From Deefgea rivuli DSM 18356 (GTDB lineage: Bacteria > Pseudomonadota > Gammaproteobacteria > Burkholderiales > Chitinibacteraceae), in assembly GCF_000620145.1 (NCBI RefSeq), contig NZ_KK211081.1, positions 307,878-371,877 of the forward strand: DNA of 64,000 bases, read 5' to 3'. This document shows, piece after piece, positions 26,975 through 34,764 of this stretch. Under the pieces are notes generated by a model. That model saw only the letters and a program-made list of their open reading frames with translations. It had not been told where the DNA came from and did no database searches. Position 1 is the first letter of the stretch. Each line of letters begins with the position of its first letter. A program made the translations under genes and the position numbers.

Positions 26975-27235
26975 GTGGATGTTAGCTTTTGTTATGGTTT
27001 GAAGCTAAAAAACCTAGCAAGACCTAACATTTGCCGAACTTTGCTTGTTTTTCGTGAAGGAGGGAGTTGCCTTAATCATTTAGCCGCACCTTCTCATGCA
27101 CTTAGACACTGCTTCCAGTGGCAGCACCCGACCCTGAGCGGAAGTTGTATCTGTAGGTTGGCGCAGAGCTGGCGAAGCCCAACAATCGCGGTAAACATTG
27201 GGCTGCATTTCATTAACCTATGTGCTAGCCATGAA
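26975..27235. other. Repeat-derived spacer
   Basis: Contains GTAGGTTGGCGCAGAGCTGG and AAGCCCAACAATCG near 27152-27189, then an inverted TTGGGCTG near 27199, a degenerate copy of the GTAGGTTGGGCT-type repeat seen intact at 28.1 and 39.7 kb. No gene recognised. Confidence 0.45.
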
Positions 27236-27260
27236 AAAGCCCCGAAGTGCGGGGCTTTGG
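27236..27260 (-). terminator. Terminator of the exported-protein gene
   Basis: On the minus strand AAAGCCCCGCACTTCGGGGC followed by TTTTT, 25 bp past the stop of the gene ending at 27285. Confidence 0.8.
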
Positions 27261-27284
27261 TCGAAACGTTTGCAATTGCTCAGC

Positions 27285-27863
27285 TTACTTCGCTGCAGTC
27301 ACCATCATTGCAAAGGCTTGCGTGTAAGTTGCTTTGACTTGATCGCCTTTTTTGATCAATTTCAATTGCTCTGGATCATTCACTTTCAAATTCACCGTAT
27401 GCTCAACACCTTGCACGCGCACTTTGCTGTTTTTCTTGTCGACGGACAGTACATTACCCACCAAAGTCAATTTTTCGCCAAATGCACCACCGGCTTTTGC
27501 AGATTTTGCTTTTACGCCATCCGTTTCAATGACGCGGCTGCGGACTTGTGAATCATTTTTGAGTAATTCAACGGTCACTACCTGCAAGTATTCTGCACTG
27601 ACTTTATCGCCGACTTTGAACTTATCAAAGTTCTTCACTTTCTCGCCAGCCACAAAACTAAAGGTTTTGCCTTCAGCATTTTTCAATGTGATGGTGCGTG
27701 TTGCCGCATCAATTGCAGAGATAGTACCTGCTGCTTTGATTGAGTCAGCCAAAACCACCGCACCAGGTGCAGTTGCCACCAGCGCATCTTCAGTCGGAGC
27801 GGCTAAAACAGGAAAAGACAAAGCTACCAATAAGGCTGTGCCACAAATTAGACTTTTTTTCAT
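27285..27863 (-). CDS. Exported protein of unknown function with repeated OB/SH3-like strands
   Basis: A protein of about 192 aa. The start is ATG 27863, giving the signal peptide MKKSLICGTALLVALSFPVLAAP; GGAA lies upstream. The mature part has two similar all-beta segments: IKAAGTISAIDAATRTITLK ... GDKVSAEY and KLTLVGNVLSVDKKNSKVRV ... KKGDQVKATYTQAF, the G-x-I/V-x-x-(I/V)-D-x-x-x-x-x-(I/V)-x-(V/L) pattern also seen in DUF5666-like and other periplasmic proteins. No cysteines suggest a metal site in the mature protein. I do not assign a function. It lies inside the putative island with its own terminator. Confidence 0.75.
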   Translation of the reverse strand: MKKSLICGTALLVALSFPVLAAPTEDALVATAPGAVVLADSIKAAGTISAIDAATRTITLKNAEGKTFSFVAGEKVKNFDKFKVGDKVSAEYLQVVTVELLKNDSQVRSRVIETDGVKAKSAKAGGAFGEKLTLVGNVLSVDKKNSKVRVQGVEHTVNLKVNDPEQLKLIKKGDQVKATYTQAFAMMVTAAK

Positions 27864-28075
27864 ATGCTTGTTCCAATAAATTAAATGGTGGAATGGATAA
27901 ATACAATGCAATCTTATACCAGTTTGACGAATTAATTACGACACAGTCAAGTCGTGTGTGCAAATCTTGATTTGTGCACGCGGATTGAACTTGATGCTTA
28001 TTACATCGCATTTCGGTTCGCAAATCCTTTTGGGATTTTCACACTCTACGATATAGATGGATTTGCTTATAGTAC

Positions 28076-28316
28076 CGTAGGTTAGGCTAAGCCTGCGCAG
28101 CCCAACATTCGAGGAACAATTAACCCAATCTTTCGTGATTGGTTTAACTGATAGCTCTGCATAAGCATTAGGGTATAAGAATAAAAGCCCTATTAATAAA
28201 TAGCTACAAAAACATACCCCAATAAATATACATTCATTTTTCTAAATATCAGGGTGGTAATGGAACAAATCCACGGTAAGCGTTGGGCTGTGCAGGCTTA
28301 GCCCAAGTTACGTCAT
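28076..28316. repeat. Composite repeat with inverted GTAGGTTAGGCTAAGCC ends
   Basis: Left arm TAGGTTAGGCTAAGCCTGCG then CAGCCCAACATT (28079-28111), right arm GCGTTGGGCTGTGCAGGCTT then AGCCCAAGTTAC (28281-28312), imperfect inverted repeats of about 33 bp around 170 bp that include the 49-nt palindrome at 28171. The same arrangement recurs at 39647-39855. No coding frame. Confidence 0.65.
28171..28219. repeat. 49-nt palindromic repeat, copy 3
   Basis: GGGTATAA ... CATACCC, centre GCCCTATTAATAAATAGC, nested in the composite repeat. Confidence 0.72.
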
Positions 28317-28416
28317 CTATCTAACTCTCCCCGTCCTCACAAAACCCTCACATCCCGCTCGCAAATCACTCACAAGCACTGGCTTAAGCTGGCCTCATTG
28401 CAATCGGTGAGCGCGG

Positions 28417-29139
28417 ATGATGCGGGATTTACGGTGGTGGAATTATGTGGCGCCAGCCATTTTTGGTAGCTTTTTATTCTGGATTTATCCGCAAACCAAT
28501 TGGGATCATGCGCTGATTGCGCCTTATTTTGATCCCCAATTGCATTTCTATTGGCGCGACCAACTCTTCCTCAATACCGTGATGCACGACGGCCTGAAAA
28601 TTGCGCTGCAATTGATCGGCGTGGCGACATTTTTCTATTGGCTGTATGCCAAGAAAATCGGCTCAACTGAGCAAAGACGCTGGCTTTGGCTCTGGCTAGG
28701 CATCGTGTTCAGCGCGCTATCCGTGTCGATACTGAAACGTTTCAGCATTCATGCTTGCCCGTGGGATTTGACGCGCTATGGCGGCTTTGCCGCTGAATTA
28801 GCTTTGTTTGCCGACTTACCGAGCGGAACGCAGCCGGGGCGCTGTTTTCCGGGCGGTCATGCATCGGGTGGGTATGCGTTGCTAGCCTTGTATTTTGCAT
28901 TCATAGGGAGCAATACCCGCCTTGCCTATTTGAGTTTGGCGCTGGGGCTGTTCGTCGGAAGCTTAATGGGGTGGACGCAAATGATGCGTGGTGCGCATTT
29001 TATGTCGCACAATTTGTGGACGCTGTGGGTGGTTTGGCTGGTCTTGCTGGCGTGGTATTGGGTTTGGCCGCCCGTGGCGGATGCAAAGTGTGCATCGCCC
29101 GTGATGACTGGCAAGCTGGCGGTGCAACATGCGCTTTAA
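28417..29139 (+). CDS. PAP2-family membrane phosphatase
   Basis: A 240 aa inner-membrane protein with about six hydrophobic segments and the PAP2/LpxE signature: KRFSIHACPWDLTRY (motif 1 region with Lys), GRCFPGGHASGGYALL (motif 2, catalytic His in GGHASG), MMRGAHFMSHNLWT (motif 3, RGAHFxSH). Such enzymes remove phosphate from lipid A, undecaprenyl pyrophosphate or phospholipids on the periplasmic side. The downstream eptA overlaps it by 11 nt, so it most likely works in the same pathway, for example lipid A dephosphorylation before or alongside phosphoethanolamine addition (inference). Confidence 0.9.
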   Translation: MMRDLRWWNYVAPAIFGSFLFWIYPQTNWDHALIAPYFDPQLHFYWRDQLFLNTVMHDGLKIALQLIGVATFFYWLYAKKIGSTEQRRWLWLWLGIVFSALSVSILKRFSIHACPWDLTRYGGFAAELALFADLPSGTQPGRCFPGGHASGGYALLALYFAFIGSNTRLAYLSLALGLFVGSLMGWTQMMRGAHFMSHNLWTLWVVWLVLLAWYWVWPPVADAKCASPVMTGKLAVQHAL

Positions 29140-30766
29140 ACTCAGCCTGCCCCGCATTCAGCCATTACGTAGTGAGCACCTCACCAGCATCGCCGCACTG
29201 TTTTTTGTGTTCGCCTGCAATGGCGTTTTTTGGCAGCATTTATACGCCGTGCAGCAGCCCAGTCATTTTGCTGGCTGGCTGTTTATGGTCATCGGTGCGC
29301 TGTTTTTATGGCTAACGCTCAATCTCTTGCTCACGCTGTTGGCGCTGCCCTATGTGCTGAAACCCGTGCTCAGCTTCCTGTTAATCATTACGCCGATTGT
29401 CGTGTACTTTATGGTGCAATTTGGCGTGATGATTAACGTCGATATGCTGCGCAATGCGGCGCAAACCAATAGCAGCGAAACGCTGGATTTACTCACGCCC
29501 AAATTAGCCTTGTACTGGCTGGTTTTAGGTGGGCTGCCACTCTATTTCTTATGGCGAACGCCCTTGGTATTTCGCCCATTTCAACGCGAAGCACTGATCA
29601 AAATCGGCATTGTGTTCGCAAGCGCGATCTTGCTTGGCTGCATTAGTGTTGGCTTTTATAAAGAATTCGCATCAGTCTTTCGCAATCACCGCGAGCTGCG
29701 CTTTTTAATCACGCCGATGAATTACATCCAAGCCACATCGAGCTACCTCAAGCAAAACGTCAAACTCAAAGCCGTACCCGTTGCAGCAATTGGTTTGGAT
29801 GCGCAGCGCAACACCGTGCCGCACGCACGCCCTACGCTCACCGTCATCGTCGTTGGCGAAACCGCGCGCGCGGCAAATTTTTCACTCAATGGCTACGCCA
29901 AAGACACCAATCCACGGCTGAAACAAACCGCCGGTTTGATCAATCTGCCGCAGATGCGCTCTTGCGGCACCGATACTGCGGTTTCCGTGCCGTGTATGTT
30001 TTCGATGTTTGAGCACAGTAATTACAGCGCCGATCAAGCCAAAAGCCATCAAGGTTTGCTCGATGTGGTGCAACGCGCGGGCTTTGACGTGTTGTGGCGC
30101 GATAATCAATCGGGCTGCAAAGGCGCGTGCGACCGCATTCCGAATGAAAATACCCGTGCGTTCGCCGAGGCGAAACTCTACCAAGACGGAGAATGCCTCG
30201 ACGAAGCTTTACTGCAAGGTTTGCAAGAAAAAATCGATACAATCCAGCGCGATACGGTCATCGTCCTTCATATGATGGGTAGTCACGGCCCGGCATATTA
30301 CAAGCGCTATCCGGCCGCGTTTGCAAAATTCCAACCGACTTGCGACACCGCGCAGCTTGATCAATGCACACAAACGCAAATTACCAATAGCTACGACAAT
30401 AGCCTGCTGTACACCGATTTTGTGCTATCGAATTTGATTGATTTGCTACGCAAAAATAGCGATAAAGTCGATACGGCGATGACGTATTTATCCGATCACG
30501 GCGAGTCGCTGGGCGAGCGCGGGCTGTATCTGCACGGCGCACCGTATTTGCTCGCGCCAGATGAGCAAACGCATATCCCAGCAATGCTGTGGCTCTCGCC
30601 CGAATACGCGCAGCAAGCGCAAATCAATCTGGCCTGTTTGCAGCAACGCGCAGGGCAAAATTATTCGCACGACAATCTATTTCATTCCACGCTAGGGCTA
30701 CTGAATATCAAAACTGCGCTCTATCAACAAGAGCTGGATTGGTATGCACCGTGTAGAAATAAATAG
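29129..30766 (+). CDS. eptA: Lipid A phosphoethanolamine transferase, EptA family
   Basis: A 545 aa inner-membrane enzyme with five N-terminal transmembrane helices (residues about 19-40, 48-72, 78-100, 125-142, 158-177) and a periplasmic alkaline-phosphatase-like domain. Active-site motifs: VVGETARAANFSLNGY (Glu244 metal ligand), SCGTDTAVSVPCMFS (nucleophile Thr, probably 283), HMMGSHGPAYYKRYP, and YLSDHGESLGERGLYLHGAPY with Asp/His ligands. It transfers phosphoethanolamine to lipid A, lowering surface charge; relatives give polymyxin tolerance, though this is a chromosomal-type enzyme and resistance is not implied. It is translationally coupled to the PAP2 gene and sits in the island. A 49-nt palindrome follows 3 bp after the stop. 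Confidence 0.95.
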   Translation: MRFKLSLPRIQPLRSEHLTSIAALFFVFACNGVFWQHLYAVQQPSHFAGWLFMVIGALFLWLTLNLLLTLLALPYVLKPVLSFLLIITPIVVYFMVQFGVMINVDMLRNAAQTNSSETLDLLTPKLALYWLVLGGLPLYFLWRTPLVFRPFQREALIKIGIVFASAILLGCISVGFYKEFASVFRNHRELRFLITPMNYIQATSSYLKQNVKLKAVPVAAIGLDAQRNTVPHARPTLTVIVVGETARAANFSLNGYAKDTNPRLKQTAGLINLPQMRSCGTDTAVSVPCMFSMFEHSNYSADQAKSHQGLLDVVQRAGFDVLWRDNQSGCKGACDRIPNENTRAFAEAKLYQDGECLDEALLQGLQEKIDTIQRDTVIVLHMMGSHGPAYYKRYPAAFAKFQPTCDTAQLDQCTQTQITNSYDNSLLYTDFVLSNLIDLLRKNSDKVDTAMTYLSDHGESLGERGLYLHGAPYLLAPDEQTHIPAMLWLSPEYAQQAQINLACLQQRAGQNYSHDNLFHSTLGLLNIKTALYQQELDWYAPCRNK

Positions 30767-30769
30767 CAA

Positions 30770-30818
30770 AGTATTGCCATGTAGGCATTAATAAATAATG
30801 GCTATATGGCAATACCTA
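30770..30818. repeat. 49-nt palindromic repeat, copy 4
   Basis: GTATTGCCAT and ATGGCAATAC arms pair perfectly, centre GGCATTAATAAATAATGGC. It begins 3 bp after the eptA stop and directly abuts the left flank of MITE copy 3. Confidence 0.75.
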
Positions 30819-30826
30819 TATATTTA

Positions 30827-31188
30827 GGCTTTGTTAAAATTTGATGTTGATGCTGTGCAGCGATGCTTGGGCTGGGGCTTAAAGTCCCTTGTATCAAGCC
30901 GAGCGAGGAACAAGCGGCTCGGGGTTTTTGCGATCAATGTTTGAGCGAGGCCGAAGCTTTTGGTTTTGAGGCCGAACGAGTTTTGAGCGCAACCGAGCCG
31001 ATTGTCCACAGCGAGGGAATCCGGCGAAGCCGGACGCAGATACTAGGGCGGCCTTCTTTTGCTTACTTTTCTTGGCCGTTCAAGAAAAGTCAGTGCCGCG
31101 CGGCATGAGCGCGACCATGCTGATTAGAAAATCGACGCTTTCATTTAGATGAGGCTCTTTTTTATTAGCACAAAATCTGAACATACCC
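30827..31188. mobile_element. MITE-like element, copy 3 (diverged, about 362 bp)
   Basis: The right end AATCTGAACATACCC matches the other copies; the left end GGCTTTGTTAAAATTTGATG is diverged. It shares TTTGATGTTGATGCTGTG near the left end and GGCGGCCTTCTTTTGC, TTCTTGGCCGTTCAAGAA inside, but has a longer unrelated middle. Flanking 8-mers TATATTTA and TCTACTTA match at 6 of 8, so the target duplication is uncertain. Confidence 0.6.
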
Positions 31189-31189
31189 T

Positions 31190-31837
31190 CTACTTAATCC
31201 CCTGTTCCACCGCCCAAATTGCCGCTTCCAGCCGTGAACGGAAGCTCAGTTTACGTAATAAGCTTTTCACGTGAACTTTGACCGTGCCCTCCGCAATACC
31301 TAGTTCTCGACCGACCAATTTGTTGGATAGGCCTTGCGTGAGGCAAACGAGGATTTCGCGTTCGCGCTCGGTGAGTGATGCTAACATCGCATTGCGCTCG
31401 CTGCCGTCGTCTTCGCGCAGCGCCAACGCCAGCGCACGGCCGAGGCGTTCGGGGATGGCCATTTGCCCATCAAGCGCGTCGGCCAGACTGGCGACAATTT
31501 CTTCAGGCTCCATGTCTTTGAGCAAATAACCGTCGGCACCGGCGCGAACTGCGGCGACCAAATCCGCCGATTGATCCGATACCGTCAGCATCACCACACG
31601 CGAATCGACATCCAGCTCTTTAATCGCGCGCAGCGTGGCGATGCCGTCCATGCCTTTCATATTCAGATCCAAAATCACCAAATCGGGGTTGTGCTCCTGC
31701 ACCAGCAGCAAGCCTTCTGCGCCACTGGCGGCTTCGGCGACGACGATAAAACGCGCGTCTAAACCGAGTAATTGCACTACGCCTTTGCGAAACAAAGGGT
31801 GATCGTCGATCACGATGACATTAAATTGCTCACTCAT
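31190..31837 (-). CDS. narL: NarL/NarP-family response regulator
   Basis: A 215 aa regulator. The receiver domain (residues 1-125) has VIVIDDHPLFRKG with the acidic pair, DLVILDLNMKGMDG with the phospho-accepting Asp, VMLTVSD and DGYLLKDM. The C-terminal LuxR-type helix-turn-helix reads LTEREREILVCLTQGLSNKLVGRELGIAEGTVKVHVKSLLRKL. It overlaps the 3' end of the sensor gene by 8 nt, and both lie divergently from napFDABC, so the pair most likely controls nap in response to nitrate or nitrite. Whether it is the NarL or NarP type cannot be decided by eye; a 7-2-7 binding site is present in the shared promoter region. Confidence 0.92.
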   Translation of the reverse strand: MSEQFNVIVIDDHPLFRKGVVQLLGLDARFIVVAEAASGAEGLLLVQEHNPDLVILDLNMKGMDGIATLRAIKELDVDSRVVMLTVSDQSADLVAAVRAGADGYLLKDMEPEEIVASLADALDGQMAIPERLGRALALALREDDGSERNAMLASLTEREREILVCLTQGLSNKLVGRELGIAEGTVKVHVKSLLRKLSFRSRLEAAIWAVEQGIK

Positions 31838-33689
31838 TACTCAAACCTCTCGGAGTCAATGTCGAAAATGGTGTTGTTGGAATAAACCGCAGTTGCACCA
31901 CCGTGCCTGTCGGCTCGCGGTGCAGCAATTGCAATTCACCCTGCAAATTGGCGGCACGATCGCGCATGATACTTAAACCATAATGTTGCTTTTTGTCGGG
32001 ATAATCGGTGATTCCGCAACCATCGTCGCTTATTTTCACCAAAACATGCACGCCATCCCAAGCTAAGTTCACCCACGCATTTTGCGCACCGGCGTGGCGC
32101 TCGATATTAACCAAGGCTTCACGAACGATTTGCAAAATATGAATTTCCTCGTGCGCCGCTAATTCAACGCCCATCAAATGGTTTTCCAACATCACTTGAT
32201 GGTCGGCGCGCTCGGCAAATTCGTGCACGGTTTGCTCCAGTGCGGCGGCCAAACCGCGCTCGTTCATTTGCAGGCGGAAAGTATTGAGTAATTCACGCAA
32301 TTGCCGATACGCGCCATTCAGACCTTCACGCAACTCGGACAAAGCGGCATTCGCTGTATCGCTACGCTGCGCTTCTGGAAATTGATTTTGTAGGCGCACG
32401 ACTTGGATTTTTAAATAAGATAACGATTGCGCCAAAGAATCATGTAGCTCACGCGCAATGACGGTGCGTTCGTCGTGTAAAGCCAGCCGATGTTGTTCTT
32501 GTTTACGTTTGGCATTGGCCAAAGCCGTGCCAATTTGCCGTGCGATGGCTTCAAGTAATTGCTGTTGCCAATCGAGTAAAGATTGCTGCGCTTTGAGCTG
32601 AATCGGCATGATGCCGTACACGCGCAGCCCGTCGCTGAGCTTAAATACGGGCGAATCGGATGGCGCAGGCGCGAATTGCGCGGCATCACCACAATTGGCG
32701 CAGTCATTTCTTTCGCACGGCTCGCTCGGTAAATTCGGCAGCACTGCCAAGCGAAACGCCAGCGGCGCTTGCTCGGTTTCGGTAATGCAAATCATCGCGT
32801 GCTCGAGTTCAATCACCGAAGCGACATCGGCCAACACTTGGTCAAACGTCGCTTGATCGGGTTCTTGATCAGAAAGTCGCTGTTTGGTGCGGTAGAGTAA
32901 TTCAAGGCTGCGCTGATTTTGCGCTAAAGCGTGCGTTTTCTCGCTGACACGGGCTTCCAGCACCTCGATACCCAGTGCCAGCTCGGCGACCATATGATTA
33001 AACGCCTGCCCCAGTTGAGTAATTTCACCCGCGCCGCCCTCGGGTGCACGAACGTGAAAATCGCCTTGCTTCACTTTTTCGGCCACATGCGCCATCGCCA
33101 TCAATGGCCGCGTCACGCGGCGCGTGAGCCACAGCAAAGTCAGCACAAAAACAACGATCATCGTTGCAATCGCGATCCATTGGATTTCGCCCAACCATTG
33201 CAAACGCGTTTCATGCTTGGCTTCTATGGCTTCGACATACTGGTCAATCAACTCAGCAAATTGAATCGCTTTGGGCAGCAAACTACCGTCTGGCGCGGCA
33301 TTGAGCGGCACAAATAAATTTTTCATTTCAGTGCGCCAAGCCGTTTCCATACGATGGTAGGCGACTCGCACCGGATCATTCACATCATCAGGCAAATTAT
33401 TGAGCAAGGCGGAACCATACAACTTCTGCTCAAACTCACTGATCACCTGATCCAACAGCGGCTGGCTGCTCGGTACTGAGGACGGAGGCGATAAACGCGT
33501 GGCAACAATCAAAAAAGTTTGTTTACGCAAAGATCCTGCGATATTGATCGCCGTGCCTTCGCCACTGGAATGCACCACCATGCCCCAGCTTAAAAAGAGT
33601 GCCAAAAAAGCAGGCAAAACCATCAACAGTAGCGCTTGAGTAATAAAACGCAAAATCGATGCCTGTTTAACGTAATTCACCACACGCAA
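31830..33689 (-). CDS. narX: NarX/NarQ-type nitrate sensor histidine kinase
   Basis: A sensor of about 619 aa. The N-terminal helix (ITQALLLMVLPAFLALFLSWGMVV) is followed by a periplasmic domain with a P-box-like stretch AINIAGSLRKQTFLIVATRL, the nitrate-binding signature of NarX/NarQ. Next come a second membrane helix (WIAIATMIVVFVLTLLW), HAMP, a central GAF-like region containing CERNDCANCGDAAQF, and HisKA_3/HATPase (LHDERTVIARELHDSLAQSL with the phospho-His, NIERHAGAQNAWV, SDDGCGI). The long frame to 33773 has no good start; TTG 33689 sits seven bases after GGAGG, with GTG at 33683 as an alternative. The central cysteines resemble those in the cysteine cluster of NarQ/NarX relatives. Confidence 0.9.
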   Translation of the reverse strand: MRVVNYVKQASILRFITQALLLMVLPAFLALFLSWGMVVHSSGEGTAINIAGSLRKQTFLIVATRLSPPSSVPSSQPLLDQVISEFEQKLYGSALLNNLPDDVNDPVRVAYHRMETAWRTEMKNLFVPLNAAPDGSLLPKAIQFAELIDQYVEAIEAKHETRLQWLGEIQWIAIATMIVVFVLTLLWLTRRVTRPLMAMAHVAEKVKQGDFHVRAPEGGAGEITQLGQAFNHMVAELALGIEVLEARVSEKTHALAQNQRSLELLYRTKQRLSDQEPDQATFDQVLADVASVIELEHAMICITETEQAPLAFRLAVLPNLPSEPCERNDCANCGDAAQFAPAPSDSPVFKLSDGLRVYGIMPIQLKAQQSLLDWQQQLLEAIARQIGTALANAKRKQEQHRLALHDERTVIARELHDSLAQSLSYLKIQVVRLQNQFPEAQRSDTANAALSELREGLNGAYRQLRELLNTFRLQMNERGLAAALEQTVHEFAERADHQVMLENHLMGVELAAHEEIHILQIVREALVNIERHAGAQNAWVNLAWDGVHVLVKISDDGCGITDYPDKKQHYGLSIMRDRAANLQGELQLLHREPTGTVVQLRFIPTTPFSTLTPRGLSNE

Positions 33690-33873
33690 AGCCCTACCTC
33701 CAAATTTCCACCGCTCGCATTGAACTTGGCACATTTGCGGCGGCAAAGCACCCAGCTCGTCGCAAACCCACACGGTTTAGCCGCAAAGTGAAGCAAAACA
33801 CCTGATTTCTCTCAGGCAATTTTGAGTACACCACGCCCAAAGCATTTTAAGCAAACGCGGCGATCTAGCCAGC

Positions 33874-33889
33874 TACCACCAAGGGGGTA
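33874..33889. promoter_or_regulatory. Candidate NarL/NarP 7-2-7 binding site
   Basis: TACCACC-AA-GGGGGTA: two inverted heptamers close to TACYYMT separated by 2 bp, the arrangement bound by NarL and NarP. It lies 43 bp upstream of the napF start in the napF/narX divergent region. Confidence 0.5.
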
Positions 33890-33931
33890 AAGCCATTCAG
33901 CCGCTTACACCCCCACCCCCCTAAAGAGGCA

Positions 33932-34489
33932 TTGTTGCATTCAGTAACGCAGCCTAATCTTCCTCAATCACTTCTTCAACGTACAGGATTGAACACTGCT
34001 GTGGATCCATCCCGCCGCAATTTACTATTCGGGCGCAAACCACAAACCCCGAACGCACCGCCCCCACCATGGGCCGTGCCGCAATTTTTGGATCGCTGCA
34101 CGCGATGCGGCGACTGTGTCAGCGCCTGTCCGACGCAGATTATCAAAGTCGGTGCAGGCGGTTTTCCCAATGTCGATTTTTCTGCTGGCGAATGCACATT
34201 TTGCGGCGACTGCGCCAGCGCCTGTACCCCGCAAGCCTTGCTACACAGTGAAGCTGCGCCGTGGAGTCTACGCGCCAACATCTCAGAGAGTTGCCTCGCA
34301 GAACAAGGCATCGAATGCCGAATTTGTGGCGAAGCCTGTGATGAGCGCGCAATCCGCTTTGAACTGGCCATCGGCAAAGTCGCTCACCCCCATATTAAAA
34401 CTGAACAATGCACTGGCTGCGGTGCCTGCCTTGCGCCGTGCCCGAGCCAGAGCATTCGCATCTTAGAGTTGACGGAGTTGTCCGCATGA
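33932..34489 (+). CDS. napF: Ferredoxin-type protein NapF
   Basis: A 185 aa iron-sulfur protein with four-cysteine [4Fe-4S] motifs: CTRCGDCVSACP, CTFCGDCASACTP and CTGCGACLAPCP, plus the IECRICGEACD cysteines, as in NapF. The segment DPSRRNLLFGRK corresponds to the N-terminus of E. coli NapF. NapF acts in the cytoplasm in assembly of the NapA cluster. Start uncertain: TTG 33932 follows AAAGAGGC; a GTG at 34001 is nearer the E. coli start. Stop overlaps the napD ATG (ATGA). First gene of napFDABC. Confidence 0.9.
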   Translation: MLHSVTQPNLPQSLLQRTGLNTAVDPSRRNLLFGRKPQTPNAPPPPWAVPQFLDRCTRCGDCVSACPTQIIKVGAGGFPNVDFSAGECTFCGDCASACTPQALLHSEAAPWSLRANISESCLAEQGIECRICGEACDERAIRFELAIGKVAHPHIKTEQCTGCGACLAPCPSQSIRILELTELSA

Positions 34490-34764
34490 ATATTTTTAGC
34501 TTGGTGATTCGCCCTGTCCCCGCCTATCTGGACGAAGTTCGCGCCGCTGTTTTAGCCGTACCCGGCGTAGAGCTGCATATCGAACATGAAGGCAAACTCA
34601 TCGTCACCATTGAAGACGTTGCTGGGCTACGCGGCTCGGATTTACTCAAACAAATTCAAGATATCCCCCGCGTTGCGTCTGCCACGCTGGCCTATGAATA
34701 CTGCGACGACGAAATGATGCCGCCGCAAACCACATCCAAACATTCCGAAGGACAACACTCATGA
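34486..34764 (+). CDS. napD: NapA signal-peptide chaperone NapD
   Basis: A 92 aa cytoplasmic chaperone with a ferredoxin-like fold that binds the Tat signal of NapA before export. Hallmarks: [39 protein letters not shown] and [16 protein letters not shown] 34486 overlaps the napF stop and follows GGAG; its own stop overlaps the napA ATG. The ORF extending further upstream is overlap with napF. Confidence 0.93.
   Translation: MNIFSLVIRPVPAYLDEVRAAVLAVPGVELHIEHEGKLIVTIEDVAGLRGSDLLKQIQDIPRVASATLAYEYCDDEMMPPQTTSKHSEGQHS

Noticed and set aside
27152..27210. A third intact GTAGGTTGGGCT composite repeat
   Set aside because: The arms are short and degenerate and no 49-nt palindrome lies between them; listed only as repeat-derived spacer.
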